A stretch of DNA of 22,489 bases from Alkalimonas sp. (GTDB lineage: Bacteria; Pseudomonadota; Gammaproteobacteria; Enterobacterales; Alteromonadaceae), in the NCBI GenBank assembly GCA_022565655.1, contig JAIUMG010000010.1, positions 1 to 22,489 of the forward strand. The letters are read 5' to 3'. Under the pieces are notes generated by a model. The model worked only from the letters and a program-made list of their open reading frames with translations. It did no database searches and was not told where the DNA came from. The position numbers were made by a program, and so were the translations under genes. Shown in pieces: positions 1 to 7,311 of this stretch. Position 1 is the first letter of the stretch. Each line of letters opens with the position of its first letter.

Positions 1-152
1 CCTTTGAAGATCTGGGGATGGAAGCGATTTATGAGTTTGAAGTGGAAGACATGCCAGTGACAGTGGCGGTGGATAGCCAGGGCAATAATGTGCATAAGCA
101 AGGCCCGGCCATCTGGAAAGTGAAAATTGAAGACATGGCAAGTGCGCAATAA
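1..152 (+). CDS. fumA: Class I fumarate hydratase, C-terminal end (partial)
   Basis: The reading frame is open from base 3 to the TAA at 150-152, so only about 49 C-terminal residues are present. The peptide contains LGMEAIYEFEVEDMPVTVAV followed by DSQGNNVH. This strongly resembles the C-terminal end of the iron-sulfur class I fumarases (E. coli FumA/FumB and the Pseudomonas enzyme), which interconvert fumarate and malate in the TCA cycle. The catalytic domain and cluster cysteines lie upstream of the window and cannot be checked. A strong terminator follows 18 bases after the stop, so this gene closes its transcription unit. Family assignment rests on recall of a conserved C-terminal motif. 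Confidence 0.8.
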   Translation, partial: FEDLGMEAIYEFEVEDMPVTVAVDSQGNNVHKQGPAIWKVKIEDMASAQ

Positions 153-170
153 GTCGCAGCAAACCATCAA

Positions 171-200
171 AACCTGCAAGCAGCGCTTGCAGGTTTTTTT
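171..200 (+). terminator. Rho-independent terminator after fumarase
   Basis: A perfect 11-bp stem (171-181 with 185-195) encloses a 3-base AGC loop. The run of seven T at 194-200 includes the last stem bases. Stem plus T-tract on the plus strand is a textbook intrinsic terminator, and it separates the fumarase from the peptidase gene at 222. Confidence 0.93.
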
Positions 201-221
201 AACTACCAGGGGAAGCATGTT

Positions 222-2261
222 ATGAAACTGTGTTCTATTACGCTCTCTGTTTTACTGGTCGCCGGGCTTGGCTTTGATGCCCATGCCAAAACGCCATTGC
301 AAGTCGAACACCTGAGTCAATTCAACCAACTCAGTGATATCACTGTGTCACCGGATGGTCGTTATCTGGTGTATGCGCAGCGCAATGGTGGTTTCAGCCC
401 GGCTGATACCAGCCATGACTTGTATTTGCTTGATTTGCAGCAAAGCCAGCCAGCCCAGGCAAAACGTTTAACGCAAAATAGCAGCCGTGAGCATCAGGTT
501 CGCTGGAGCAGTGATAGCAGCAGTCTGTACTTTCTGGCCGATCGAAGCGGCAGCACGCAGGTCTGGCATTTGCCGTTAAGCGGCGGTGAAGCCATGCAAG
601 TGACTAACTTGCCACTGCCAGTGCAAGGCTACCGTGTGTCTTCGAATGGTGAGCGCATCGCCCTGGCGATGACGGCCAAGCCAGGCTGTGCCGATATTGC
701 CTGTACCTTGGCGGCGAAAGAAGCCGATCGCGAGCGCAAAGATAGCGCCATGGTGTATGACCAGTTGATGGTTCGGCACTGGGATCGGTGGCTCGATGGT
801 TACCGCACTCATTTGTATGTGGCCGAGTTGGCTGACAAACCGCTGCAGGATGCCCAGAACCTGATCCCGGAATGGAACAGCGATATTGCCGGCATCGATC
901 AGGTGGTTTTTACACCCGATCAGCAGCATCTGGTGTTCAGTGCCAAAATCCCGGGTGTGGATGAAAGCTGGCACACCAATTACGACTTGTTTGAAATCAG
1001 TATTGATGGCGGTGAGAAAAAGAATCTGACGGCGGATAACCCGGCCTGGGATTCACACCCGTCATTTTCTAATGATGGCCGCTTTCTGGCTTACTTAGCG
1101 ATGAAAACACCGCAGGCAGAATCGGATCGGCGTCGCTTGATGCTGCTGGATCAGGTGACCGGGCAGCGCACAGAGTTAGCGCCAGATTGGGATCGTTCCA
1201 TCAGCTCTTATGTGTTCGGTCCGGATAACCGCACGATTTACGTGACCACTCAGGATGTCGGCCAGGTCAGTATTTATGCCATCAACACCAGCTTTGGTGA
1301 TGTCCGCAAGGTCTACGGTAATGGCACAGCAGGGCACTTGAATGTCACTTCAGAACGGATCCTGTTTAGCAACCATCGCTTGGATCAACCGACAGAAATT
1401 TACCAGATCAACACCGATGGCAGCCGCTTACAGCAGTTAACGCAAGTCAATGCGGATTTAATGGCCACGTTAAAGTTTGGCGACTATGAGCAGTTTAGCT
1501 TCTCTGGCTGGAACGATCAGACGGTGTATGGCTATTTGGTACGTCCAGTCGATTTTGATGCCAATAAAAAATACCCGATGGCGTATCTGGTGCATGGCGG
1601 GCCGCAAGGCAGCTTTGGCAATATGTTCCATTACCGCTGGAATGCCCAGCTCTGGGCGGCACAGGGCTATGCCGTGGTGATGGTCGATTTTCATGGGTCA
1701 ACAGGTTATGGCCAGGCATTTACCGACTCCATCAGTCGCGACTGGGGTGGCAAGCCGTTAGTGGATTTGCAAAAAGGCTTTGAATACATCCTGCAGGCAC
1801 AGCCCTGGATTGATGGCGATCGGGCCTGTGCACTGGGGGCATCTTACGGTGGCTACATGATGAACTGGTTTGCTGGCAAATGGCCGGATGGTTTTCGTTG
1901 CCTGGTGAACCATGCCGGTTTGTACGACATGCCGAGCTTCTATGGCAGTACCGAAGAACTGTTTTTCCCCGAGTTTGATTTAGGTGGCACCCCTTGGGAT
2001 GAAGGCTCGGATTACCATAAGTTCAACCCAGCGGCCTATGCCGATAATTGGCAAACCCCGATGCTGGTGATCCATGGCCTGAAAGATTACCGGGTACCCT
2101 ATGCGCAAGGGTTAGGTGCTTTTACCAACCTGCAACGTAAAGGCATTGAGTCACGCCTGGTGATTTTCCCGGATGAGAACCACTGGATCCAAAAGCCGGA
2201 AAACCGGGTGCGTTGGTACAACGAAGTATTCGATTGGATGAAGCGCCATACCGCAGAGTAA
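222..2261 (+). CDS. Secreted S9-family serine peptidase (dipeptidyl/acyl aminopeptidase, DPP5-like)
   Basis: This 679-residue protein starts with a signal peptide (Lys-2, hydrophobic stretch 6-15, probable cleavage after AHA near residue 22), so it is exported to the periplasm or outside. Residues about 30-410 look like a beta-propeller with repeated S-P/N-D-G-R-x-L/I-x-Y/F elements (SPDGRYLVYAQ, SNDGRFLAYLA, GPDNRTIYVTT). The C-terminal alpha/beta-hydrolase domain has the nucleophile motif GASYGGYM (Ser541), Asp622 in HGLKDYRVP and His654 in DENHW, so the triad is complete. The family removes dipeptides or acylated residues from peptide N termini; the exact specificity cannot be read from sequence. 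The start is supported by AGGGGAAG about 8 bases upstream. The gene appears monocistronic, between a terminator and an AT-rich regulatory gap. Confidence 0.9.
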   Translation: MKLCSITLSVLLVAGLGFDAHAKTPLQVEHLSQFNQLSDITVSPDGRYLVYAQRNGGFSPADTSHDLYLLDLQQSQPAQAKRLTQNSSREHQVRWSSDSSSLYFLADRSGSTQVWHLPLSGGEAMQVTNLPLPVQGYRVSSNGERIALAMTAKPGCADIACTLAAKEADRERKDSAMVYDQLMVRHWDRWLDGYRTHLYVAELADKPLQDAQNLIPEWNSDIAGIDQVVFTPDQQHLVFSAKIPGVDESWHTNYDLFEISIDGGEKKNLTADNPAWDSHPSFSNDGRFLAYLAMKTPQAESDRRRLMLLDQVTGQRTELAPDWDRSISSYVFGPDNRTIYVTTQDVGQVSIYAINTSFGDVRKVYGNGTAGHLNVTSERILFSNHRLDQPTEIYQINTDGSRLQQLTQVNADLMATLKFGDYEQFSFSGWNDQTVYGYLVRPVDFDANKKYPMAYLVHGGPQGSFGNMFHYRWNAQLWAAQGYAVVMVDFHGSTGYGQAFTDSISRDWGGKPLVDLQKGFEYILQAQPWIDGDRACALGASYGGYMMNWFAGKWPDGFRCLVNHAGLYDMPSFYGSTEELFFPEFDLGGTPWDEGSDYHKFNPAAYADNWQTPMLVIHGLKDYRVPYAQGLGAFTNLQRKGIESRLVIFPDENHWIQKPENRVRWYNEVFDWMKRHTAE

Positions 2262-2328
2262 ATGTGCAGGGGGCGCATGATTGCGCTCCTGCCAGAGCGA
2301 GGCTGCCACACACACTCCCCACCACACT

Positions 2329-2352
2329 ACAGGATGCAATCACGCATCCTGT
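2329..2352 (+). terminator. Hairpin downstream of the S9 peptidase, possible terminator
   Basis: Perfect 9-bp stem ACAGGATGC/GCATCCTGT with a 6-base loop, 68 bases after the peptidase stop codon. The following sequence is AT-rich (AAATGTTAATTTG) but lacks a clean T-run, so termination is likely but may be inefficient. A second, imperfect hairpin lies just after the stop (about 2264-2291). Confidence 0.5.
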
Positions 2353-2375
2353 AAATGTTAATTTGTTTCTTCTAT

Positions 2376-2420
2376 TTATCATAAAAATATAATAATACTG
2401 TTTATGAAATTATCATAAAC
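2376..2420 (+). promoter_or_regulatory. AT-rich inverted repeat upstream of the chemoreceptor gene
   Basis: GTTTATGA (2400-2407) and TCATAAAC (2413-2420) form a perfect 8-bp inverted repeat with a 5-base AATTA centre. TTATCATAAA occurs twice (2376-2385 and 2410-2419), so one half-site is repeated 34 bases upstream. It lies 62 bases before the chemoreceptor start, a position suited to a dimeric regulator. No recognised regulator consensus or sigma-28 promoter was matched. Confidence 0.4.
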
Positions 2421-2481
2421 TCAGATATGATCATTGAAAATCAGTTTGTTGAGTCACTACTGGTGGGCTCAAGGAGGATCA

Positions 2482-4437
2482 ATGTCATTTGCAGCCAAAG
2501 TGAAGTGGATTAGTATCTCAATTGTGTTATTCCCGATGATCATTGCGACCATCTTGATCACTTACCTCGCCCAAGGTTCACTCTACCAGCAAGCTGAGGA
2601 GAACCTGACGGCTGTACGGGAAATCAAAGAGCAGCAAATCCAGGCCATGCTAAATGATTTTGCTGATGGCCTGGAGGTCGTCGCTGCATCGGTTCAGGCA
2701 GCAAATACGCTCAGCGGGGTAGAGCGGCAGCATGCTTTATTTCAGCAACTGAATAAGCAGCTGGGGTTTTATGACATCTTTATTATTCGAAGTGATGGCA
2801 CGGTCGCTTATACCGTAGAGCGGGAGTCTGATTATCAAAGTAACCTGCGTCATGGCCCATACCGTGACTCTGGTTTAGCCAGATTAATGCAGCGAAGCCA
2901 GCAACAGCCCCGCCAGGTGGTGATGGAAGACTTTTCACCTTATGCGCCTTCCAACCATGACGCTGCCGCTTTTCTTGGTAGGCAGTTGCAACTATCAGAT
3001 GACATGGTGACGGTTGCTGTGCAGTTATCCATAGATAAAATCAACTCTGTCATGCAGATCCGTGAAGGGATGGGGCAAACCGGAGAAACCTATCTGGTTG
3101 GCCGTGACTATCGGATGCGTTCTGACTCCTTCCTTGATCCGGTGCAGCGCACAGTACAAGCTTCCTTTGCTGGCAGTGTACAACAAAACGGTGTGGATAC
3201 AGACGTCGTTCGGCAAGCGCTTTCAGGCCAAAGAGGGACACAGGCTGTTGTGGACTACAATGACAACTGGGTCGTTTCCGCTTACGCGCCCTTGGATGTG
3301 TTTGGTGTACGTTGGGCCTTATTGGCCGAAATTGATCGTGCCGAAGTGATGGCCCCTGCTTATCGTATGTTATGGCTTGGCTTGGGCTTATGTGTTTTGG
3401 CGGTCTTGCTGGCTTTTGCCGCTGCGCAGCTACTCTGTCGCTTTGTGCTGAACCCGTTGGGTGGTGAGCCGGATACCATGTGCCAATTGACCAGCCTGAT
3501 TGCTCAAGGGGATCTAACTACCCCGCTGCAGCAAGAAGAGAGCGATAAACATCTGATGAGTTGGCTAGCTAGAATGCAGCTGAGCTTACGTCAGTTGATC
3601 CAACAGCTTATGGGCGTAGGGCAGCAGCTGGAAATGACAGCAGAACAAAACTCAGCGGCGATGATTCAGGCTGATGGTAGTATTCAGTTGCAAGCCAAAG
3701 AAACCGATATGTTAGCCACGGCTATCGAGGAAATGAGTTATGCCGCTGCAGAGATTGGCCAGAATACGTCCAAATCTTTGACTGAGCTGCAATCGTGCAA
3801 GGATTCATCAGAAAATTTACAGCATAACCTGACCAGCAGTCAGCGTAGCCTTCGAAAAACGTTAGATAGCTTTGCTGAAATTCATCAGCAAGTCCAAGCG
3901 CTTGAAAATGACAGTGAAAAAGTTGGCCAGGTCCTGGATGTGATCAATACCATTGCTGAACAAACCAACTTATTGGCTTTGAACGCCGCTATCGAGGCCG
4001 CCAGAGCCGGTGAGCACGGCAGAGGCTTTGCTGTGGTCTCCGACGAGGTACGTCAGCTTGCGGGTAAAGTGCAAGAGGCAATTAAAGATATTTCCACCGT
4101 ATTGCATGGCATTCAAAAGCAATCGGCGGCTCTGGCGAAGCACAGCGAGGTTTGTGCCAATGAATCCACTAAGACAGCAAAAGATGCGGCCATGATGGAA
4201 GAGTCGGCTGTGGAGATTGACCAACGCTTAGCCACATTGAAAGAGCTGATGGGACAAACAGCCAGTGCAGCAGAAGAACAGACGACGGTGTCAGCAACGC
4301 TGGCGGAAGGCATTAGCAAACTAAGTGCCTCTGCCGAAGAAAATAGTACAGCGATAAGTCAGGTGGCTGGAAGTAGTCGAGAGTTGCTGGGCTTGGCCAA
4401 TCAATTGGGCCGTTCTGTAGCACAGTTTAAAGTCTGA
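2482..4437 (+). CDS. Methyl-accepting chemotaxis protein
   Basis: A 651-residue transmembrane chemoreceptor that would relay a periplasmic signal to CheA/CheW and the flagellar motor. The ATG at 2482 is chosen because a perfect AAGGAGG lies 5 bases upstream; an in-frame TTG at 2434 would add 16 unlikely residues. TM1 is about 9-31, then a periplasmic sensor region of about 260 residues (probably dCache/PDC type, with GQTGETYLVG near its membrane-proximal end), TM2 about 294-318, a HAMP region to about 372, then the coiled-coil signalling domain. The conserved hairpin tip EQTNLLALNAAIEAARAGEH starts at residue 493 and continues GRGFAVVSDEVRQLA. There is no C-terminal CheR/CheB-binding pentapeptide. 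The ligand cannot be inferred. The gene stands alone with no che genes nearby. Confidence 0.95.
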   Translation: MSFAAKVKWISISIVLFPMIIATILITYLAQGSLYQQAEENLTAVREIKEQQIQAMLNDFADGLEVVAASVQAANTLSGVERQHALFQQLNKQLGFYDIFIIRSDGTVAYTVERESDYQSNLRHGPYRDSGLARLMQRSQQQPRQVVMEDFSPYAPSNHDAAAFLGRQLQLSDDMVTVAVQLSIDKINSVMQIREGMGQTGETYLVGRDYRMRSDSFLDPVQRTVQASFAGSVQQNGVDTDVVRQALSGQRGTQAVVDYNDNWVVSAYAPLDVFGVRWALLAEIDRAEVMAPAYRMLWLGLGLCVLAVLLAFAAAQLLCRFVLNPLGGEPDTMCQLTSLIAQGDLTTPLQQEESDKHLMSWLARMQLSLRQLIQQLMGVGQQLEMTAEQNSAAMIQADGSIQLQAKETDMLATAIEEMSYAAAEIGQNTSKSLTELQSCKDSSENLQHNLTSSQRSLRKTLDSFAEIHQQVQALENDSEKVGQVLDVINTIAEQTNLLALNAAIEAARAGEHGRGFAVVSDEVRQLAGKVQEAIKDISTVLHGIQKQSAALAKHSEVCANESTKTAKDAAMMEESAVEIDQRLATLKELMGQTASAAEEQTTVSATLAEGISKLSASAEENSTAISQVAGSSRELLGLANQLGRSVAQFKV

Positions 4438-4487
4438 GCTGCAACGATTGCTGGCAACGCTTTAGCCATTTTTTAATAGTCGTTTCC

Positions 4488-4515
4488 CATCTAATAGATA
4501 AGTAGCTATTAGATG
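4488..4515 (+). repeat. 10-bp inverted repeat between chemoreceptor and toxin-antitoxin cassette
   Basis: CATCTAATAG (4488-4497) pairs perfectly with CTATTAGATG (4506-4515) around an 8-base loop. It is 50 bases after the chemoreceptor stop and 16 bases before the -35 box of the toxin promoter. There is no T-run after it, so it is a poor intrinsic terminator. It could be a further regulator site or a weak terminator. Confidence 0.45.
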
Positions 4516-4530
4516 AATTTAAAACTCTGG

Positions 4531-4559
4531 TTGACAGTATACATTTAGCCTATCATAAT
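4531..4559 (+). promoter_or_regulatory. Sigma-70 promoter of the DUF4258/MqsA-like toxin-antitoxin operon
   Basis: A perfect -35 box TTGACA (4531-4536) and a -10 box CATAAT (4554-4559, 5 of 6 to consensus) are separated by the ideal 17 bases. The -10 lies inside a perfect palindrome. Initiation near 4566 would leave a leader of about 20 bases before the ATG at 4586. Confidence 0.8.
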
Positions 4560-4565
4560 GATAGG
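4549..4565 (+). promoter_or_regulatory. Palindromic operator over the toxin-antitoxin -10 box
   Basis: CCTATCAT-A-ATGATAGG is a perfect 8-bp inverted repeat with a single central base. It covers the -10 box. This is the arrangement expected if the helix-turn-helix antitoxin encoded at 4938 represses its own operon; the binding partner is inferred. Confidence 0.7.
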
Positions 4566-4585
4566 TTCTAGGTTGGTAGGTTTTC

Positions 4586-4927
4586 ATGGATAGGAGCAAT
4601 CCTAAAGGTATTAACGAGTTTCCGCTTACAGAGGAAGCAGCCAGAAAGGTAATGAATGATCTGGCAGAAAATTATACCCACAGGATCCGATGGAGCAAGC
4701 ACGTAAAGGAACGCATGGTTGAGCGTGGGGTGACAACCGGGCAGATAATCACATTACTTAAAAGTAAGCACTCAGTTTTCAGAGAAGGTCCGTATCCAGA
4801 AGCAAACGGAGATTGGAAGTTTAACCTGAAAGGGTTGGCTGCAGGCAAAGTGATTGAATTGGTGGTTGCGCTCAAGAATCATCATGATAGTCCTCTGTCA
4901 GTTCTGGTAACTGTCTGGATCGATTAA
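4586..4927 (+). CDS. DUF4258-family protein, probable toxin of a type II toxin-antitoxin pair
   Basis: A 113-residue protein with the DUF4258 pattern: a helix with HVKERMVERGV (about residues 39-49) followed by Q-I-I-T-L-L, then short strands containing DWKFNLKG and a hydrophobic VIELVVAL strand, ending in VTVWID. DUF4258 proteins are small, RelE/BrnT-like in architecture, and often occur as toxin partners, so mRNA cleavage is the likely but unproven activity. The ATG at 4586 has no clear Shine-Dalgarno; an in-frame ATG at 4652 (preceded by AGAAAGG) is an alternative start that would shorten the protein by 22 residues. The antitoxin gene follows after 10 bases. Toxin-first order matches MqsRA/HigBA-type modules. 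The cassette looks more A+T-rich than its neighbours. Confidence 0.72.
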   Translation: MDRSNPKGINEFPLTEEAARKVMNDLAENYTHRIRWSKHVKERMVERGVTTGQIITLLKSKHSVFREGPYPEANGDWKFNLKGLAAGKVIELVVALKNHHDSPLSVLVTVWID

Positions 4928-4937
4928 AGAGGTTGGT

Positions 4938-5378
4938 ATGTACCAGTACACGGAAAGCGGTTTATCCAATGTGTTTCTCAAGAATGGTTTTACCGTTGAA
5001 ATAATCGATGGTGAAGAATTTACAAGCATTGATGATATGAACGGTCTTCATAGCACAATTGCTCAGGCCGTTGCCGAGAGCAGAAAACCACTTACGCACG
5101 AAGAGTTTAAGTTTTTGCGTATTGAACTGAATGTTTCTCAGAAAATGCTTGGAACACGTTTTGGTGTGGATGAGCAGACTATTGCGCGTTATGAGAAGGG
5201 CCAGACAAAAATTCCCCGTACGACAGATGCCGCTTTAAGATCTTTGTATATGGAAAGTCAGGAGAAAAATAATCCAGTCAGTTATTTTCTTGATCTACTG
5301 GCGGATACTGAAGCTGAGGAAGCTGCAAAAGTGATCCGTCTGGAGGAAATTGAAGATCAATGGGCAATCGCTGTCTAG
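4938..5378 (+). CDS. MqsA/XRE-like helix-turn-helix antitoxin
   Basis: A 146-residue protein starting at an ATG preceded by AGAGG. The N-terminal part (ESGLSNVFLKNGFTV, then D-G-E-E) resembles MqsA/YgiT-related antitoxins but lacks the paired CxxC zinc motifs of E. coli MqsA. Residues about 56-104 form an XRE-type helix-turn-helix (LRIELNVSQKMLGTRFGVDE then TIARYEKGQ). The C-terminal tail is acidic and probably contacts the toxin. It would neutralise the DUF4258 protein and repress the shared promoter through the palindrome at 4549-4565. The pairing is inferred from the 10-base spacing and family context; a plain transcription regulator is the alternative. Confidence 0.8.
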   Translation: MYQYTESGLSNVFLKNGFTVEIIDGEEFTSIDDMNGLHSTIAQAVAESRKPLTHEEFKFLRIELNVSQKMLGTRFGVDEQTIARYEKGQTKIPRTTDAALRSLYMESQEKNNPVSYFLDLLADTEAEEAAKVIRLEEIEDQWAIAV

Positions 5379-5395
5379 GGTCAAGAGACCCTAGA
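5374..5395 (+). terminator. Hairpin overlapping the antitoxin stop codon
   Basis: A perfect 9-bp stem TCTAGGGTC/GACCCTAGA with a 4-base AAGA loop includes the TAG stop. No T-run follows, so it is more likely a 3'-end stabiliser or weak terminator than a full intrinsic terminator. Confidence 0.45.
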
Positions 5396-5442
5396 TCCAG
5401 TCAACCATCCAATTCTGAGAGCTAGCTTTATACACTATATAA

Positions 5443-5474
5443 AAAGGGCGCTTTATCGATATGAAGCGCCCTTT
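5443..5474 (-). terminator. Rho-independent terminator of asnB
   Basis: AAAGGGCGCTT (5443-5453) and AAGCGCCCTTT (5464-5474) form a perfect 11-bp stem with a 10-base loop. Read on the minus strand, the stem ends in TTTTT followed by ATATAG, 19 bases after the asnB stop. Read on the plus strand it has only a short T-tract, so it may also partly terminate the antitoxin transcript. Confidence 0.85.
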
Positions 5475-5492
5475 GTTGCTTGTTTAACATGT

Positions 5493-7157
5493 TTAGTAAG
5501 CTTCGGTATGTACATCCCGAACAGCCCGACCCGATGGATCGGTCATTTCGGCCATTTTGGCATCCCAGGCCAATGCTTCTGGTGTTGAACAGGCTACTGA
5601 CTTCCCTCCTGGTACGCAAGAAATGGCACCGGCATGTGGGAAATGCTCTTCAAAGATCACTCGGTAATAATAGGCTTCTTTGCTATCCGGTGTATTCACC
5701 GGGAAGCGGAAGCTAGCCGTCGCCATTTGCTGGTCGCTTACTTCATTTTCCGCATGGGCTTTTAAGCTGTCAATCCAGCTGTAGCCAACCCCATCGGAAA
5801 ACTGCTCTTTCTGGCGCCACAAGATCTCATCTGGCAGCAAGCCATCAAATGCCTGACGCAAAATATGCTTTTCCATTTTGCCATTGCCACACATTTTCGC
5901 TTGTGGGTTCAGACGCATGGCGACATCCATAAAGGTTTTATCCAAAAATGGCACCCGGGCTTCAATGCCCCAAGCACACATAGCTTTGTTGGCGCGGTTG
6001 CAATCGAACATATGCAAACGGTCAATTTTACGTAAGGTTTCCTCGTGGAACTCTTTCGCATTCGGCGCCTTATGGAAATACAGGTAGCCACCGAAGATTT
6101 CATCCGAGCCTTCACCTGACAAGACCATCTTGATGCCCATGGCTTTAATTTTACGAGCCATCAAATACATCGGTGTTGAAGCGCGAATGGTAGTGACGTC
6201 GTAGGTTTCCAGAAAGTAAATGACATCGCGCAGCGCATCCAGCGCTTCTTGCACGGTAAAATGCACCGAGTGATGTACAGTACCAATGGCATCGGCTACT
6301 TTTTGCGCCGCAACCAGATCGGGCGAGCCAGGCAAGCCAACGGCAAAGGAGTGCAGGCGAGGCCACCAAGCCTCTGATTGGTCATCATCTTCGACCCGAC
6401 GTTTGGCAAATTGCTGAGCAATGGCGGAGATCAGCGACGAATCAAGACCACCAGACAGCAACACGCCGTAAGGCACATCTGACATTAAGTGACTTTTTAC
6501 ACTGTCTTCCAGTGCTTTACGCAGGGCAACCGGGTCAGCCTCGTTGTCTTTCACTGCGTCAAAATCATGCCAGTCGCGCTTGTAATATGGCTGCAGCTCA
6601 CCGACACGGCTATCGAAAATATGCCCAGGTGGAAACTCTTTAATTTGCTTACACACTGGCACCAGGGCTTTCAGCTCAGAAGCAACAAACAACTGCCCAT
6701 GCTCATCGTAGCCATAGTACAGTGGAATAATGCCGATATGATCACGAGCAATCAGGTAGCGCTGTTGCTCGGCATCGTACAGCACAAAAGCAAACATACC
6801 ATGCAGCCGATCGATAAAATCAGCACCATGCTCCAGATACAGTGGCAAGATCACTTCACAATCCGACTTGGTTTTAAAGCCATAGGGTGTCGCCAGCTCT
6901 TTTTCCAGTTGCTTATGATTATAGATCTCACCATTCACTGCCAGAATGTGATTTCGTTGATCATTCACCAGAGGTTGGGCTCCATTTTCAGTATCTACGA
7001 TCGCCAGACGCTCGTGCGCTAAGATGGCATTATTGTCATTCCAGATCCCAGACCAATCCGGACCACGATGACGTAAAAGCTTAGATAACTGTAGCGCCTG
7101 CTGGCGCAACGCTTTAACATCAGTTTTGATGTCAAGCACCCCAAATATCGAACACAT
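5493..7157 (-). CDS. asnB: Asparagine synthase B (glutamine-hydrolysing)
   Basis: This 554-residue enzyme, the usual AsnB length, makes asparagine from aspartate, glutamine and ATP in the cytoplasm. The start at 7157 gives MCSIFGVLDIK: Cys2 becomes the N-terminal nucleophile of the glutaminase domain after Met removal, and AGAGG precedes the ATG. An in-frame start further upstream would bury this cysteine and is rejected. The N-terminal class II amidotransferase domain shows RHRGPDWSG, LAVNGEIYNH and the K-x-DCEVILPLY region. The synthetase domain has the pyrophosphate loop SGGLDSS (about 235-241) and SGEGSDEIFGGY. The gene is monocistronic, transcribed convergently with the toxin-antitoxin cassette and divergently from the DUF3025 gene. 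Confidence 0.97.
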   Translation of the reverse strand: MCSIFGVLDIKTDVKALRQQALQLSKLLRHRGPDWSGIWNDNNAILAHERLAIVDTENGAQPLVNDQRNHILAVNGEIYNHKQLEKELATPYGFKTKSDCEVILPLYLEHGADFIDRLHGMFAFVLYDAEQQRYLIARDHIGIIPLYYGYDEHGQLFVASELKALVPVCKQIKEFPPGHIFDSRVGELQPYYKRDWHDFDAVKDNEADPVALRKALEDSVKSHLMSDVPYGVLLSGGLDSSLISAIAQQFAKRRVEDDDQSEAWWPRLHSFAVGLPGSPDLVAAQKVADAIGTVHHSVHFTVQEALDALRDVIYFLETYDVTTIRASTPMYLMARKIKAMGIKMVLSGEGSDEIFGGYLYFHKAPNAKEFHEETLRKIDRLHMFDCNRANKAMCAWGIEARVPFLDKTFMDVAMRLNPQAKMCGNGKMEKHILRQAFDGLLPDEILWRQKEQFSDGVGYSWIDSLKAHAENEVSDQQMATASFRFPVNTPDSKEAYYYRVIFEEHFPHAGAISCVPGGKSVACSTPEALAWDAKMAEMTDPSGRAVRDVHTEAY

Positions 7158-7200
7158 GATAGAACCTCTGCAGATAAAATTAAGTTTAGTTTGGCAGTAT

Positions 7201-7259
7201 GTACGGCTATCCGTACCCGTTGAATGTGCCATGACCAGTATAAAAAGCAAGTGCTTTTT
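7201..7259 (-). promoter_or_regulatory. asnB/DUF3025 divergent intergenic region with two small palindromes
   Basis: The 154-bp gap between the divergent starts (7158-7311) holds GTACGG-CTAT-CCGTAC (7201-7216) and AAAAAGC-AAGT-GCTTTTT (7242-7259). A TATACT on the minus strand (7238-7243) is a possible asnB -10 box, but no good -35 box is spaced correctly. Either palindrome could be an operator; none matches a consensus I can name. Confidence 0.3.
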
Positions 7260-7311
7260 GCAGCTTTGTTTCATGGTAAACTTTCAGTAGTGATTACAAC
7301 TCAGTGAGCTT

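Noticed and set aside
2434..2481. In-frame TTG-initiated extension of the chemoreceptor
   Set aside because: The perfect AAGGAGG directly before ATG 2482 and the normal chemoreceptor N-terminus fix the start there.
6489..7022. 177-codon open frame on the plus strand opposite asnB
   Set aside because: It is wholly antisense to an unmistakable gene, has no recognisable family features, and mirrors asnB codon structure.
7158..7274. N-terminal extension of AsnB by 39 residues
   Set aside because: It would block the catalytic N-terminal cysteine; the MCSIFG start has its own Shine-Dalgarno.
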